Source: Paramecium tetraurelia
Lineage: Eukaryota; Ciliophora; Oligohymenophorea; Peniculida; Parameciidae
Length of the DNA: 64,000 bases
Assembly: GCF_000165425.1 (NCBI RefSeq)
Contig: NW_001799646.1
Coordinates: 4,981-68,980 of the forward strand
Reading direction: 5' to 3'
Shown: positions 11,388 through 22,800 of the stretch, piece after piece
Position numbering within the stretch: position 1 is the first letter of the stretch
Layout of the letters: every line of letters starts with the position of its first letter
The notes under the pieces: model-generated
Databases searched by the model: none
The model's input: the letters and a program-made list of their open reading frames with translations, nothing else
What the model was told of the DNA's origin: nothing
Program-made: the position numbers and the translations under genes

Positions 11388-13226
11388 TCAAAACCCATAA
11401 TCAAAGCATTCTTTTGTTTATTATCCATTCTTAATGATCTCTTATTTCTTTCCTGCAAATGGGATTCTGTGCAACCAATCAGATGGAACTCCCTTATAAT
11501 TTTTAGGATTCAATTCTATTGGGTCCAATGATTACAAATAATTTGGGGGTGGATTTCTATTAATTAATATCTATTGTACTTGTCATCAAACGATTTCACT
11601 TCCTACAGATCAGCTGTTATCTAATTCTTCTACTCCTATCTAGGTGATTTTTTCAATAATGAAGGATTTATCTCATTCACTTTGCAAGTCAATCGATTAG
11701 CCTTTTCCTTCTTCTATTTTAATTCTTCTATAAACTTGTTGCTTGCCTTATCAGGAATAGCTAATTAATCATCAACTTTTAAATTTGATTCTGATTGCAT
11801 TTAAACTTTCTTGTCTAGTTTCTTTTTAGAATCCTTTGTTTTCTAATCATTGCTTATTTTTGACTTATTCTCATTTTATGATTTCTATGTTCTATTATCC
11901 AAAGCTGATTATGGCCTCTTAATCTTTTGTTGACTCTTCTTATTCTCCTATTGAAGTTATTCACCTTAAACACTCCCTGCTTCAGAAGCAAACCTTAGAG
12001 TGTTACTCAAATCTGGTTTTTTAATGCTGAACTCAGGTATAACTTATTTGCCTTTTGAATCCAATTACTTCTTTAAGTCTTAGTATGGTTACGGAGTCAA
12101 AGGGTTCCTTGATTTTAATGCTTCCACCTATTCTGGATTTAATCTATCCTCTTCTCTGCAATTCCGAGGGGGTTCTGGTTCTACATTAGCAACTGCAGCT
12201 CCTTTTCTTAATGCGTTCTAATATGTCTATATGTAATATGGATCGTTCCTATTTCTATGAGGTTACACATTGTGCGATAGTAGATGTTGCCCATATATTA
12301 CTCCTCCAACTGTCGGATTGACATTATTATACCCATATGGACCCCAAGCAGGTTTACCAAAGTATGTTGTAAATGCTGAATCTGCTATCCATCTTGTCTC
12401 ACCATTAAACTTCTTAATCCTTTCCTATCTTCTTTTCAATTTTTCAGCATCTTCAGGGTTATTTGGATCTAAAGTCTTCGCTTTCTTGATGAATTTGGTT
12501 GTCATCTTCTTCACCTAATCATCGTTCTATTAATCATTAACTTCTTCATCTTCTTCTTCAGAACTTACTACATCTTCCTCTTCCTTTTTAGATTCTTCAT
12601 AATAAAATCCACCTTATGGATGTACCACTTTATATTATCCTTTAAAATTTTGATTATTTTGTTCTAATTAATAGATAAGTTCATTTTAATCCTTTATATC
12701 TTTCACTTAATAGTTATCTCTATATGCAGATTATTGCTTTGGATTCCATTTTAAAGGCAATTTATATTGATTATCTAAATCCTCTTATTATTAATATTAT
12801 TAGGGTTAATTTGCTTATTATGCCTTACTATTTTAACATTCACAAGATTTAGCAATGTTTTTGATGGTTTTTTCATCTAATTCTATAAATGATGTTAATT
12901 TTTAATTTACTTTACACATAAATTTAGGAATCATCAACCTTTAATTTTTCAATTTTTCTAAAATTATCTTTATTTTCGGTTTGCCAATGTTAATTTTCAT
13001 GATTGATTCTTGCAGTAACCTTTTTGGTTTCTGGTTCTTTTTCTACTTAGATTTTCTTTTTAAAATCCCACGGTTCATCCTACTGTCGAGGCCATTTCAT
13101 AATGTCAAACATAGTTGGTTCTTCATTTCTTGGCTTATTCTTTTTACCAAATGTTTTATTATCGTCTTAATAAAATAATTCAATACTTTCATATACTTAT
13201 TTGAGCACTTAATCTTTAGTTTTCAT
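11388..13226 (-). CDS. Conserved-looking charged protein, unknown function
   Basis: A long gene starting MKTKDQVLKQVYESIELF. Two introns are needed: about 28 nt near 12890 and 23 nt near 11560. It encodes roughly 595 residues. Notable parts are FDIMKWPRQQDEPWDF near the N-terminus, an acidic stretch (SSEEEDEEVND), a central block with WGPYGYNN and GGVIYGQHLLSHN, and a lysine-rich tail. The C-terminal block reads PPPNYLQSLDPIELNP...GVPSDWLHRIPF. It has no membrane segment or signal peptide. The style recalls axonemal or cytoskeletal proteins, but I do not recognise the family. Confidence 0.75.
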
Positions 13227-13304
13227 ATGACTGTTAAATAGATATTTAATAAATAAATAAATTTTGATATTATTATATGTAAAATGTTAAGAAAACAAAA
13301 TAGT

Positions 13305-14181
13305 TCATTATTATTCAACATCATCTTCACTTTATTGTTTGACTTCATTATCTATCTATTGTTAGATTTGGCTCTCCACAATTTCATCTTGTCTTAGAGT
13401 TTCAATTTATGATTCCTCATTTAGCTAAGGAATTTCAGGCAATTCTTATTTGGTTTAATTCTTCTCATCCTGTTATTGCTATTTTTCTTCTTATTATAAA
13501 AGTTCCTTTAGGGTAGATTATTCTTCTTAATTTATTAAATAATTGATTTTTTCTAATTCAGAAACATCAATTGATTTATTTTTGACACTAGGTTTGAACA
13601 TATATAAGTACTTAAGAATTGGTTATAACTATGTTTTTTCCTTTTTTTTGCAGGATAGTGAACTATTATTTGTTGTATCACGATTGGATAGAGTCAAATT
13701 GTTTCTAAAATAGAAATAAGATTACCTAATTGAATTTACATATTGTTAACATTATTGATATCTTTAAAGTCTTTGCATCAATCTTTTGTTTTCGGTATAT
13801 TAATGAGAATACTCATCCAATTTTAGGACTGGCTCTTGTTTCATAAGTCTATCAGCTAATTTAATGTTTTCATTTTAAATTTATTGAGCTTGTATTTTGC
13901 GAAAAGTTAAATTTAAGTTATGAGGGTGATGCAGATTTTCATCTTCATATTTATAGTAATCTTATTACATTGGCCTATTGCAGATTTCTGTTATTTTATA
14001 ATATAATTAACTGTTTCCCTTATTGATTCGTTCTGATTATTCTAAATTTATTAAAATCTTCATGAAAACATACCACTGAGATCGAAACGCCTTCTTTATT
14101 GTCTGATGGAATTTCTCTTTTCCAAGATTTCTATATGTTAGACTCTTGATTATGAATGTGATTTTTTGCTTTTGATTTCAT
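13305..14181 (-). CDS. CFAP97/Hemingway-type protein
   Basis: The core segment NLTFRKIQAQQIQNENIKL with ...ADRLMKQEP...EYSHQY is the Hmw/CFAP97 motif of axoneme-associated proteins. The tail is acidic and glutamine-rich. The 5' structure is ambiguous. The model with start at 14179-14181 uses a 32-nt and a 26-nt intron (the latter ending AAG). The alternative starts at 14061-14063 without them and gives MKILINLEQS. A 21-nt in-frame segment after NSIR is probably a third intron. Stop at 13305-13307. Function inferred: cilium assembly or motility. Confidence 0.7.
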
Positions 14182-14323
14182 TCAATTTTTTCAAATGAAG
14201 ATCATAAGACCTAATAAATGTATATATGATGGATTACTTTTCTCTGGAAAATATTTAGTCTAATTTATAATTATAATTGTATTAATGATTAGTTCTCATT
14301 AATTAAAATAAATAATTAATATA

Positions 14324-14908
14324 ATGTCACAACCGTCCGAGACTAAACAATCAATTCATAGTGGCAGAATGGTACTCCATCCATCCTTGAAGTTAGATAA
14401 ATCAGCAGCCTTTTTCAAAAGCACTAGAGTTAGTTCATGTTCTTATGTGAGAATGAAATAAGGAAATCCTGAAGTAATATCCACCATATCAAAGGCTGTT
14501 CCGTTCTATGAAATTGCAAACAAGACACCAGCAGAACACGAAACTAAATCCACATACACAACATCAACATATGCGTAATTCATTCATTTTTTATATAAGT
14601 GATGATTATAAAGTCAAGCCTTATTTGCATGTTGGTTCAACTAATAAATTATTGGAACCCTATCACACAGGTTCATTCAGATCAAGATTACCTGAACCTG
14701 ATGCTCCAATTCTCACTAAAAATGCATCTCAAGTAGAATTAGGAGAAAGACAGTATTCAGTGATAATTAATTTAGTTTCAATGTGAAGAGACACTTTCTA
14801 AGCACAGCACATAATGTTTATGGAAATTTTGGTAAATTTGGAAATGTCACAAATCCAGGAATCCTATCAGAGAAAACCAAATGGCATCACCATTTATAAT
14901 AAAAATGA
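14324..14908 (+). CDS. Small probable ciliary protein, unknown family
   Basis: Spliced product of about 178 residues, starting MSQPSETKQSIHSGRM. It includes SAAFFKSTRVSS, GNPEVISTISKAVPFY, KPYLHVGSTNKLLEP and RLPEPDAPILTKNASQ. It ends with VYGNFGKFGNVTNPGILSEK. Two introns restore the frame: 14575-14599 (25 nt, ends AAG) and one of 23 nt near 14754. The pattern of short proline/asparagine motifs resembles microtubule-associated ciliary proteins, but the family is not named with confidence. It is convergent with the next gene, 17 bp away. Confidence 0.72.
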
Positions 14909-14925
14909 TAAGATAATATGTATAA

Positions 14926-15885
14926 TCATTAATTAATATCATTATCATTATCTTTAGGGTTGCATTCTGGAATATAGACATTCAATTTTAATGTATCAAG
15001 ATTAAGCATAGTTTTAGGATCTATTTCTGGTTGTTTCTATTCTCTTTATTGTTATTTCTATTTCTCATTTTCTCTTGAATTAGTCATAGTCTTTTTTGGT
15101 TGTTTCCTCTTTTTGTTGTTATTTTCAATTTTATCAATATCCAATTATTCTATTTAATTATCCTTATTTTCACTTATTTAATTGCTTTTCTTTTTAGTAT
15201 TCTTACTATTAACGCTTTCTTTTTATTCTTCTACTTACTCTTCCTTTTCCTCTTCTTATTCTTGATCATCATCTGGATTCTATTGTTCCAACCCAAAACT
15301 AAACAAAAATTTCCTTAATTTGAAATTCTTCTTATCAGCCTTAGTGTTTTCTGGTAGATCTACACAATTTGGATCATATCTTTTGACTTCGTTTGATTTC
15401 TCTTCAGATGTGAGTTTACTACTATCAATTTTAGTTAGTCTGTGTTTTTTCTGATTCTTTGATGTTGATTACTTAGTTAGTGAAGGCTCCATTTATTTTT
15501 CATTTGATTATTCTGAATCTGCATTCTATTTCTTTTTTGACACTTTAGGTAATGATTTGTATTCTGATTCAGAATCAGATTAATGTTTTTTCTTTTTTGC
15601 TGTTTTCTTCTTTTTCTTCTTGGCTACCTAGTCTTAAGTTTATGGGAGTTCTTTTTCTCCAAAGACATCATCAAAATTTTAATCATAATTAGTGAGGAAA
15701 TCCTAGAGTGTCAGTTTTGCTAATGGTTTCTTTTTTAGTGATTTTGAGTTTGATGGTAAGGAGGAAAATAAGGATGTTTGAAATAAGGGTTGATTTTCAG
15801 AGGATTTCTTCTAGGTTTCTTCTTATTCTGACTCTGAACCGTCCTCGATATTAAATTTCTATTTGAGCTAATTAATATTAAACAT
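14926..15885 (-). CDS. Lysine- and glutamate-rich protein, unknown
   Basis: An intronless frame of 319 residues from MFNINQLKQKFNIEDG to TGA at 14926-14928. It has runs of lysine (around KKKKKKTAKKKK), several serine/acid clusters and a C-terminal ETQ-rich section ending LDTLKLNVYIPECNPK. The region LTLQDFLTNYDQNFDDVFGE is the only candidate folded or binding motif. Basic runs would suit a nuclear location. No family recognised. Confidence 0.75.
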
Positions 15886-16103
15886 ACAGGAGTGGTCATA
15901 TATTTTTGTAATATATATTACAATAATTTTCAGGATTTTATAAGTGATCCTTTTTTAATTTATTTTATTTAGATAAATTATAGGTGAGTAGAATTATAAT
16001 ACATTTATTAATAAATTAATGAATTTATAGAATCCAAATAAATTAAAATGGAAACAATAATACATTAGAAAATACAGAGATCTATTAGGGATTTCAAAGT
16101 ATT

Positions 16104-16658
16104 ATGATAACGAAGACAATTAGTCTTAGGGTTTCAGAAGTTCAACCGATAGCCAATCACATAACTCCAGTTTATTTGGATCACATAGATAGAGCATCAA
16201 AAATGAGATCAAGGTCTACGAAATGCAATGATGAAAGTTTCCAAAGCAAAAATAGTTCCTGTAGTGTTAATAGAAAGCTATCAGAAATGAACTCTACCAA
16301 AATATATTCAGCTGCTGAGATGAATTAAATAATCAAACATGCCAAGCTTTGTGGGTTGCTAAATAATAATCCATAAGTATCTCCACATTAATAATAGCAT
16401 TAACCATTATTAGAATAAAATCGAAAGCATTTCTAGGAAGTTCGAAATCTATAGAGGAGTTGGCATTACTATAAAATAAGACAGGAAGAACAGAACTTAG
16501 AATTCAATAGAATTCCTATGGAACAACATTATCAATCTAAATTAAGTTAGAAAAGGAGGGATATTAATATACAACGATTGATTCAGGAATAGAAAAGTCT
16601 ATACTAATTACACAGCATATAAGCAATTGATGCAACATTGTCAAATAGTAAGATTTGA
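16104..16658 (+). CDS. Short unknown protein, basic C-terminus
   Basis: Open frame of about 184 residues starting MITKTISLRVSEVQP. Features: a serine-rich N-terminal third, AEMNQIIKHAKLCGLL in the middle, then a strongly basic helical part (QKRRDINIQRLIQEQ). A 21-nt GTA...TAG segment near 16377 has no stop and may be an in-frame intron. An upstream ATG at 16049 leads to a short alternative frame with a 25-nt intron, but that runs into a stop, so I chose 16104. No family recognised. Confidence 0.6.
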
Positions 16659-16679
16659 TCTCTCTTTTATTTGAATATA

Positions 16680-17280
16680 TATATTATGAGTACAGCAAAT
16701 TCTAAAATACAATATTAATATATAAATTTAACAGGATAAATAGGAAAACAAATCTATCCTATCTAACTAAAATTTATTTACTTCAGATTTTGATTAAGGA
16801 ACTCTATTTTTATCTCCCTTAAAATCACCTGAAAAATCAAAACAACTTCTTAGTTAGTCACTGATAGCATAGATAATCTAATGGAAAGTCAAAATATCAT
16901 TAAGACTGAAAATCTTCAGAATTCAATCTAAAAAAGTGCTCTCTAAAATAGATGATTTCGAAAGTTCTCAGGATACATAAAACTACTCGTTTTAGAAGAC
17001 ATGACAATTTTCAGTCTTACACATTACTTAATATTGAATCTAAAAATGACTGGATGATTTCTTCAATAATAATGATTATTCTCGAAACAACAACAAATAA
17101 TTAAAGAAACCAAATTATATCAGTTAGTAATCTTTACTGATTATGTTGAAACCTTATATGGCAAAGATTGGTTTCAAACTTCAATAAGGAGACCTCTTAG
17201 ATAAAATACTATGAAAGAATTCTTTGATACTCGAGAATGATTTTAATTAAACTATTTTATATTTTATATTTCATATCAAT
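16680..17280 (+). pseudogene. Probable gene relic
   Basis: Protein-like pieces occur in at least three plus frames: one with LFTSDFDQGTLFLSPLKSP, one with DNFQSYTLLNIESKNDW, and one with LLIMLKPYMAKIGFKLQ. No start codon lies in the first piece, and no GTA...AG segment of usual size joins them. TGA triplets separate all three. The stretch could also be a gene with a retained internal eliminated sequence. Low certainty. Confidence 0.35.
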
Positions 17281-17299
17281 ATCTTCATCTTGTATAATT

Positions 17300-18223
17300 A
17301 TGAAGAAGTCATCTTCTCAAAGGATATTGGTTACATAAGATGAGTTTCTGAGAATTCAATCATATGCCAATAAATCGATTTAGCCTCACTCCAAAGCCAG
17401 AATCAAACAAAAACCAAAACCAGAATAATGTCAATTCAAACCAGAAGTATCAATACATTTATCTCTAGATCAACAAATAATCAATCAATTTATAGCGAAC
17501 AATAAATGATCTCTACAGATGGAATCAAAATAAAATGCAAAAAATACACCAAATAAAAGAAGAAGAAGTATTCATCCTTCAATTATCTAGACTCGAGAAA
17601 TCTAAAATAATGCCAATAGATTGACTCATGAAGTCACTTCTTCCTCTGTCTTTGAAAGACTTTATCAAATCAGAAAAAGTAGTGCCTTCACTCTGTGTAA
17701 TTATCAACATTAAGTTAGAATAATCAAAAAGAAATACCCATTGTGATTAACCGTATTATACTAAAAATATGACGAAATCGATGTATCAAGATTATCAAAG
17801 ATAATTTTAACTTGTGGATACAACCTAATCTAAATCCAAAACCTAAGCAACTGAAAATTCTTAATTGCAAACTCCCATTTAACATGCTCTTGATTAAGAA
17901 TTACCTAATTCCATTAATAATGTAAATATCTACATTTATATTTAACAGATGAAAATATCCCTTCCTATACATCAATATTTTGATCTGACCCAATAAATGC
18001 AGGGTTCATCTGATTCATTAGCCCAATCCAACTTTTAAGAGAAGGATATCGAAGTCATGGTTGAAAGGTATTACCATTCTAATCTAGATTGAATAATTGG
18101 TAAGCCAAAAAACTAGAAAGAGAATAATTGATTGCTTAAGAATACAATAATTAATAAGCATCAATATCTGGTCATTCGTACAATTAACCAAAGTCGTATT
18201 CGAACATGTTTTTAAATATTTGA
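17300..18223 (+). CDS. Unknown protein with several mini-introns
   Basis: Starts MKKSSSQRILVTQDEF. After removing introns near 17449-17470, 17571-17593, 17700-17721, 17927-17953 (27 nt, in-frame) and 18068-18087 the frame runs to TGA 18221-18223. The spliced text contains NDLYRWNQNKMQKIHQ, NANRLTHEVTSSSVFE and a C-terminal helical part (LNNWQAKKLEREQLIAQEY). The RWNQ... plus ANRL...VFERL combination recurs in Paramecium hypothetical proteins as I remember them. No enzymatic motif. The protein is hydrophilic and probably cytoskeletal, but that is a guess. Confidence 0.65.
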
Positions 18224-18746
18224 TTTATTTTACCATTTGTTACTAGTATCTAATATAACTCATTATGATCTATTAATATAATAATTAGAATATTATCAAC
18301 ATCAGATAAATCTTTTACAATATGAAATACAAATTATTGGATTCTATAAATAAAATATAAGATTCAATTATTCTATTACTTGAAATTAACTTATCAATAA
18401 ATTTATTATCTGCGTGTTAATAATTACAGTAGCTATTAATAAATAGATTAAAGAATATATTTAGTATTCTATACATTTTAATATCAAAACTACAATATAA
18501 TCAAACTAATCAAACACTCTTCATGCTATATTATTGAATCATATACTTTAGATAATTGTTTAGTAAATATATTAGAATAATAATTGATTTTAATTAACTT
18601 TATTATGAAGATTGATAGACAAATTGTTAAATCTAAATAATAAATTAATATTTAAAATTGTAGTTAGGTTGTTAAATCGCTAACAATTCTATTAATTATT
18701 ATTCATATTTATTTAGACAAGATACTTTAATTTCAATCAATAATAT
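18224..18746. other. AT-rich spacer, no gene seen
   Basis: Very AT-rich with long stretches of isoleucine/asparagine-like chance translation. No RNA gene or repeat was recognised. Confidence 0.45.
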
Positions 18747-19583
18747 TCACACTATATTATATTGAAATCTTAAGTAATAAATAATAATGAAATTTACAAT
18801 ATATTAAATTATGTCAAAAAATTAAATAAAAATTCCTATTAGAAATGAAAATGAAACAAAGATTATTTCAAATTAAACAAAAAAAAATTTTAATAGGTAG
18901 AAAGATGACTTAAAATTGAATAAATCTAATAATTAGATGTCTTAGGAATATTATACAAAATCAAAACTAAATTATGTTAGAGAATTTAAATAGTATTCAA
19001 TATATATGAAATTACAAATATCAAGCTTGGTGTATGAAAGTAGGACTTCTTTTATGTTATTTTTAGAACTAGGTTAGATATAATGTAATAATACATCTCT
19101 AATAAATTGTGTCAAATGTTTTGATTATCTGATCATATTATTATATTATGATTGTTTTTATCGATATTATTCTTAGATATATTATTCTTGAATATACTCC
19201 TGAGTTTCTGCTTGCAAATCAGTGAATCTCTTGTTTGGAGGGATAAACCACTTATTATATTGATTGGGTCGTTTAGGTGATAGTCGTTTATCAGTCTTTA
19301 TCTTCAATTATAATTCACTCTAAGATTTAGGCAAGCTGTGCAAACTATAAAGCGAACTGGCTCTCCTATGTTTATATTTGTTATCAGGTTGAGTGGTTTC
19401 ATGCTAAGGAGTTGATTCATTGGCATTTGTATGAACAATCTTATCGATCCATCTATTTTCATCAAAATTGCTAATCTTTTGCTTAGGAATGAGAACAGGG
19501 GGCAGGATAGTTAATTATTTAGATTTTAATCTAGAAATCAATTTAGCATGAATTGATTCAGAATTATTCTCATTTTAATTCAT
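18747..19583 (-). CDS. Unknown protein; C-terminal extent uncertain
   Basis: The N-terminal 120 residues (from MNQNENNSESIHAKL) look like real coding sequence, with ILPPVLIPKQKISNF, RRASSLYSLHSLPKS and NQYNKWFIPPNKRF. Beyond about 19200 the same frame stays open to TGA 18747-18749 but becomes hydrophobic and low-complexity. The true end may therefore be nearer 19150, perhaps after a splice at GTATATTCAAG. An antisense plus frame (18811-19191) overlaps this tail. No family recognised. Confidence 0.55.
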
Positions 19584-19874
19584 ATAAAATGTTAATATTA
19601 AATAAAATTTGAATAGAACAATTAATTTATCACTCATAATATTGAGTTAAAATTTTGATGGATGATTTAAGTTCTTAAATAAAGATGTCTTTCAAAATAA
19701 AGGATTAGAGGCTATGTATTCTTTTTGTTTAGAATAAGAGTGATATTGAAATGTTACTATATTTATTAATTATTGAGATATATCCAAGAATGTATAGTAC
19801 TTTGATATTAAAGAATAGTAACTTGTACTTTAGTATTAGATGTATTGTAATTAATTTTTATAAAATTAAATAAA

Positions 19875-22800
19875 ATGGTTATTAAAAAGGTCTTTGAAGA
19901 TTTTTATCGTGAAAACTTTCTGATGATAAGAGATAGCTTTTATAGGAATCAATACTTTAGTTTTGGATTGATATTGTTTTAAACCATTTAGTTATAAGGG
20001 ATATTTCTCAGTGAAAATAATTTTGAACCGTAAAAACATGAAAAAAAGAGAGGGATAATGGATGCAATAATTTGGATTTTAAAATCATCAAAGTAAACAT
20101 TTGATTAGAATATTAGGATATACCCTTTATTTCAAACTGAAACAAACTTAAGTCAAATATATTTTATAGATGTCTGTTTCTTAATTATTGTAATTGTGAT
20201 TTCTCTTTTAAATTTAATTGTTGTATTTAGGAAGAATAGTTAATAGAAGTAGACAAATTAGAAAATAAACGGATTATTTTCTTTAAAATTTTCAGATTTC
20301 CCCATTTAAGTATATAGATTAATAAGAATAGTTGTAAACTAAATAATATTTTCATGTAAATTTTATCAAATTCATTACTAATGCATTGTCGTTCTTTTTG
20401 TAAACATATAAATATGTGCTCCATTGGATGACCATTTATTGTTCATTAAATATTTTTAACAACTATATTGCAGATGATCAATAAGCAAATCAAAGTAAGA
20501 TGAAATCTTAAATTAGATTGGATTTATACATAAGGCATGATCGCATCAATATTTGTGTTTTTATTTTTTCTAATCCTTGATATCTTTATGATGTTTCATT
20601 GTTTTGATTACAAATTTAAAAACAAAGATTGTTTGGGAAGAAAAGTAACTGGATTTAAATTATTATAAAACATCTACATTTATGCATGCATACTCATAAT
20701 AATATTTACTAAACAAAAATACCCAAATCTGCAATTATTATTAGGACTATTTTGTAATTTGTTTTTTTTACTGTTAAGTACTCTATAAATTTTATTTAGA
20801 AGACAATAAATTAATACTTTTTAGTCATTTGTATTGGGTCAATTTATATTTATATATATTGGATAGATTTGTTACATTAATAATTTATTCTCAATAGATT
20901 TCCTTAATTTATTGGTTTTCATCTCATCTCCTATTATAATTGCAGTCTAAATAATCATCAGACGAGAATAGTTTAAGTATCATTTTGCAGTAAGTTTAAA
21001 GGATCCGAGAAATTTGGAAGAAAAATTAAGAATAATGTATGATCTGATTAAAATGACTTATTATAAGGATTGGAGAACTTTTAAGAAACCAATTATTAGA
21101 ACCTACATTTCCCTCTAATTACACAATGTTGCTGCTAATCATTTAAGAAATTGTTCAGGCTATTTGGTAGAGGATGGTTAACCTTTACAATACAATCTTT
21201 CTAGATAATGTTTTTGTAGATAATACTTTTAATATAGTGAATAGAAATCTCTTACATTTTGGAAAAGAGATTTAGATCATGATACAGAGAAGAAATACTT
21301 TGCTTTTAAAAGTGAGAAACAATTTAAATAATTTCTGTTCGATTTAATTCGATACTATTTTGAAAGATTTCTGTAAAATAAATCATTTACGGATAACAAT
21401 GAATAATTTTCATATATCTACTTCCTATTTTAAGTACAAAAGAAGCCTACTAAAGCATTTTATGAAGCAATGAACTTAAAATTTAAAGTTAAGAAGCTGA
21501 ACTAAAAGAGAACTATGATAATTGAATAATTGATTTAAGATGCTAAACATAACTTCAATTAGATGATCGAAAAAAAAGATCTTAAAAATCAGAAGTACAA
21601 CTTTAAATAGGTTTTTGACTTTGATTCAAATCTTGACACTTCTAAATAAAACTTTTAGATCATACTTTCAAATTATAAGAAATGGTTTTATTAACTGTTG
21701 AATTAATAATTATAATTGCAATCAATCATAAAGAAAGGAACTGAATTATAGTTACAGATTCAAGTCTTAGAAAAACAATTATTCTAATTATATTAACTAA
21801 ATCCAGTCTCCACTGAATTAGACACTATCATCTATTTGTTTTATAAATACTTAAATTTCAACATCAAGAGACCTAAAACAACTAAAAGAAATTCTACATA
21901 TGCTAACTAATTTGTCTAGTCTATTAATTAACAAGTATTTTAAAGGGATTCCTGCATCATTTATATTTCATTAATGAATCAAAGAGGCTCAATACAAAAT
22001 TATACAAAATCCTTCAAATCACTTATCTTGGGGACTGATTAAGATATCAAATATTAGAATATTAAACATTTCATGCCTGATTCTATTGCCTAGTATCATG
22101 ATATGTATTTAGACAACTTTATTGAATTTGGCAGAATGAACATTGTGATGGCTGAATAAAGATTTTTAATATTGAAAAACAAAGAATCATTCATCATTCC
22201 AGTCTATGCCAAGGTGAGATTGGAAAATTACTCTAATAGTGACTTTGGATCTTCTGCATTAATCACATAAATAAATTAATAGAATTATTATATAGTCATA
22301 AGCAAATTTGGGATTTTAGAAGAGATATCATAGAACTTTTATGAAGATATTATCAAGAAAACATTCAACTGTCCTCCCAATTAATTGAAGAATCTGAATT
22401 TCCTTAGAATTATGCCATGTTTATTAAGGGATCTCTAGAAACTTGAAGAAACTTACAAAAATAATACTGAAATTGATTTTGAATTCTAGTAGCAAAACAA
22501 AGACAAAGTAAACTATGACATTTTGAAGGAAGGACATATTCTAATACCAAGATAATTTAATCTAAATGAATATATACAATTACTAAGGACAAGCATGACT
22601 GGTGATATTCAAACATACTTTTTACTGAATAATAGAAAAGTCATCTTTACTATTAGAACGTTTAACATTATTTTATCTTTTATGTAAAATACAAAATAAG
22701 ATTAATGAAGACTATAAATTCATTGCATATAATCCTGGATATCTAGAATCTTAAGATGGTAAAATCAGAACAACAATAAAAGGTGCTGAAAGTCATTTAG

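Noticed and set aside
15100-15318. Plus-strand hydrophobic frame (72 aa) that looks like membrane helices
   Set aside because: It lies wholly antisense to the intronless lysine-rich gene at 14926-15885; Lys/Glu codons read backwards give Phe/Leu.
16049-16103. Earlier ATG and a 25-nt intron for the 16104 gene
   Set aside because: That splice leads to a different frame which soon hits TGA, whereas 16104 opens a long frame.
18811-19191. Plus-strand 126-residue frame as a gene
   Set aside because: TGA-only stopping makes such lengths common by chance at this base composition; the C-terminal half is low-complexity. Kept as a finding only.
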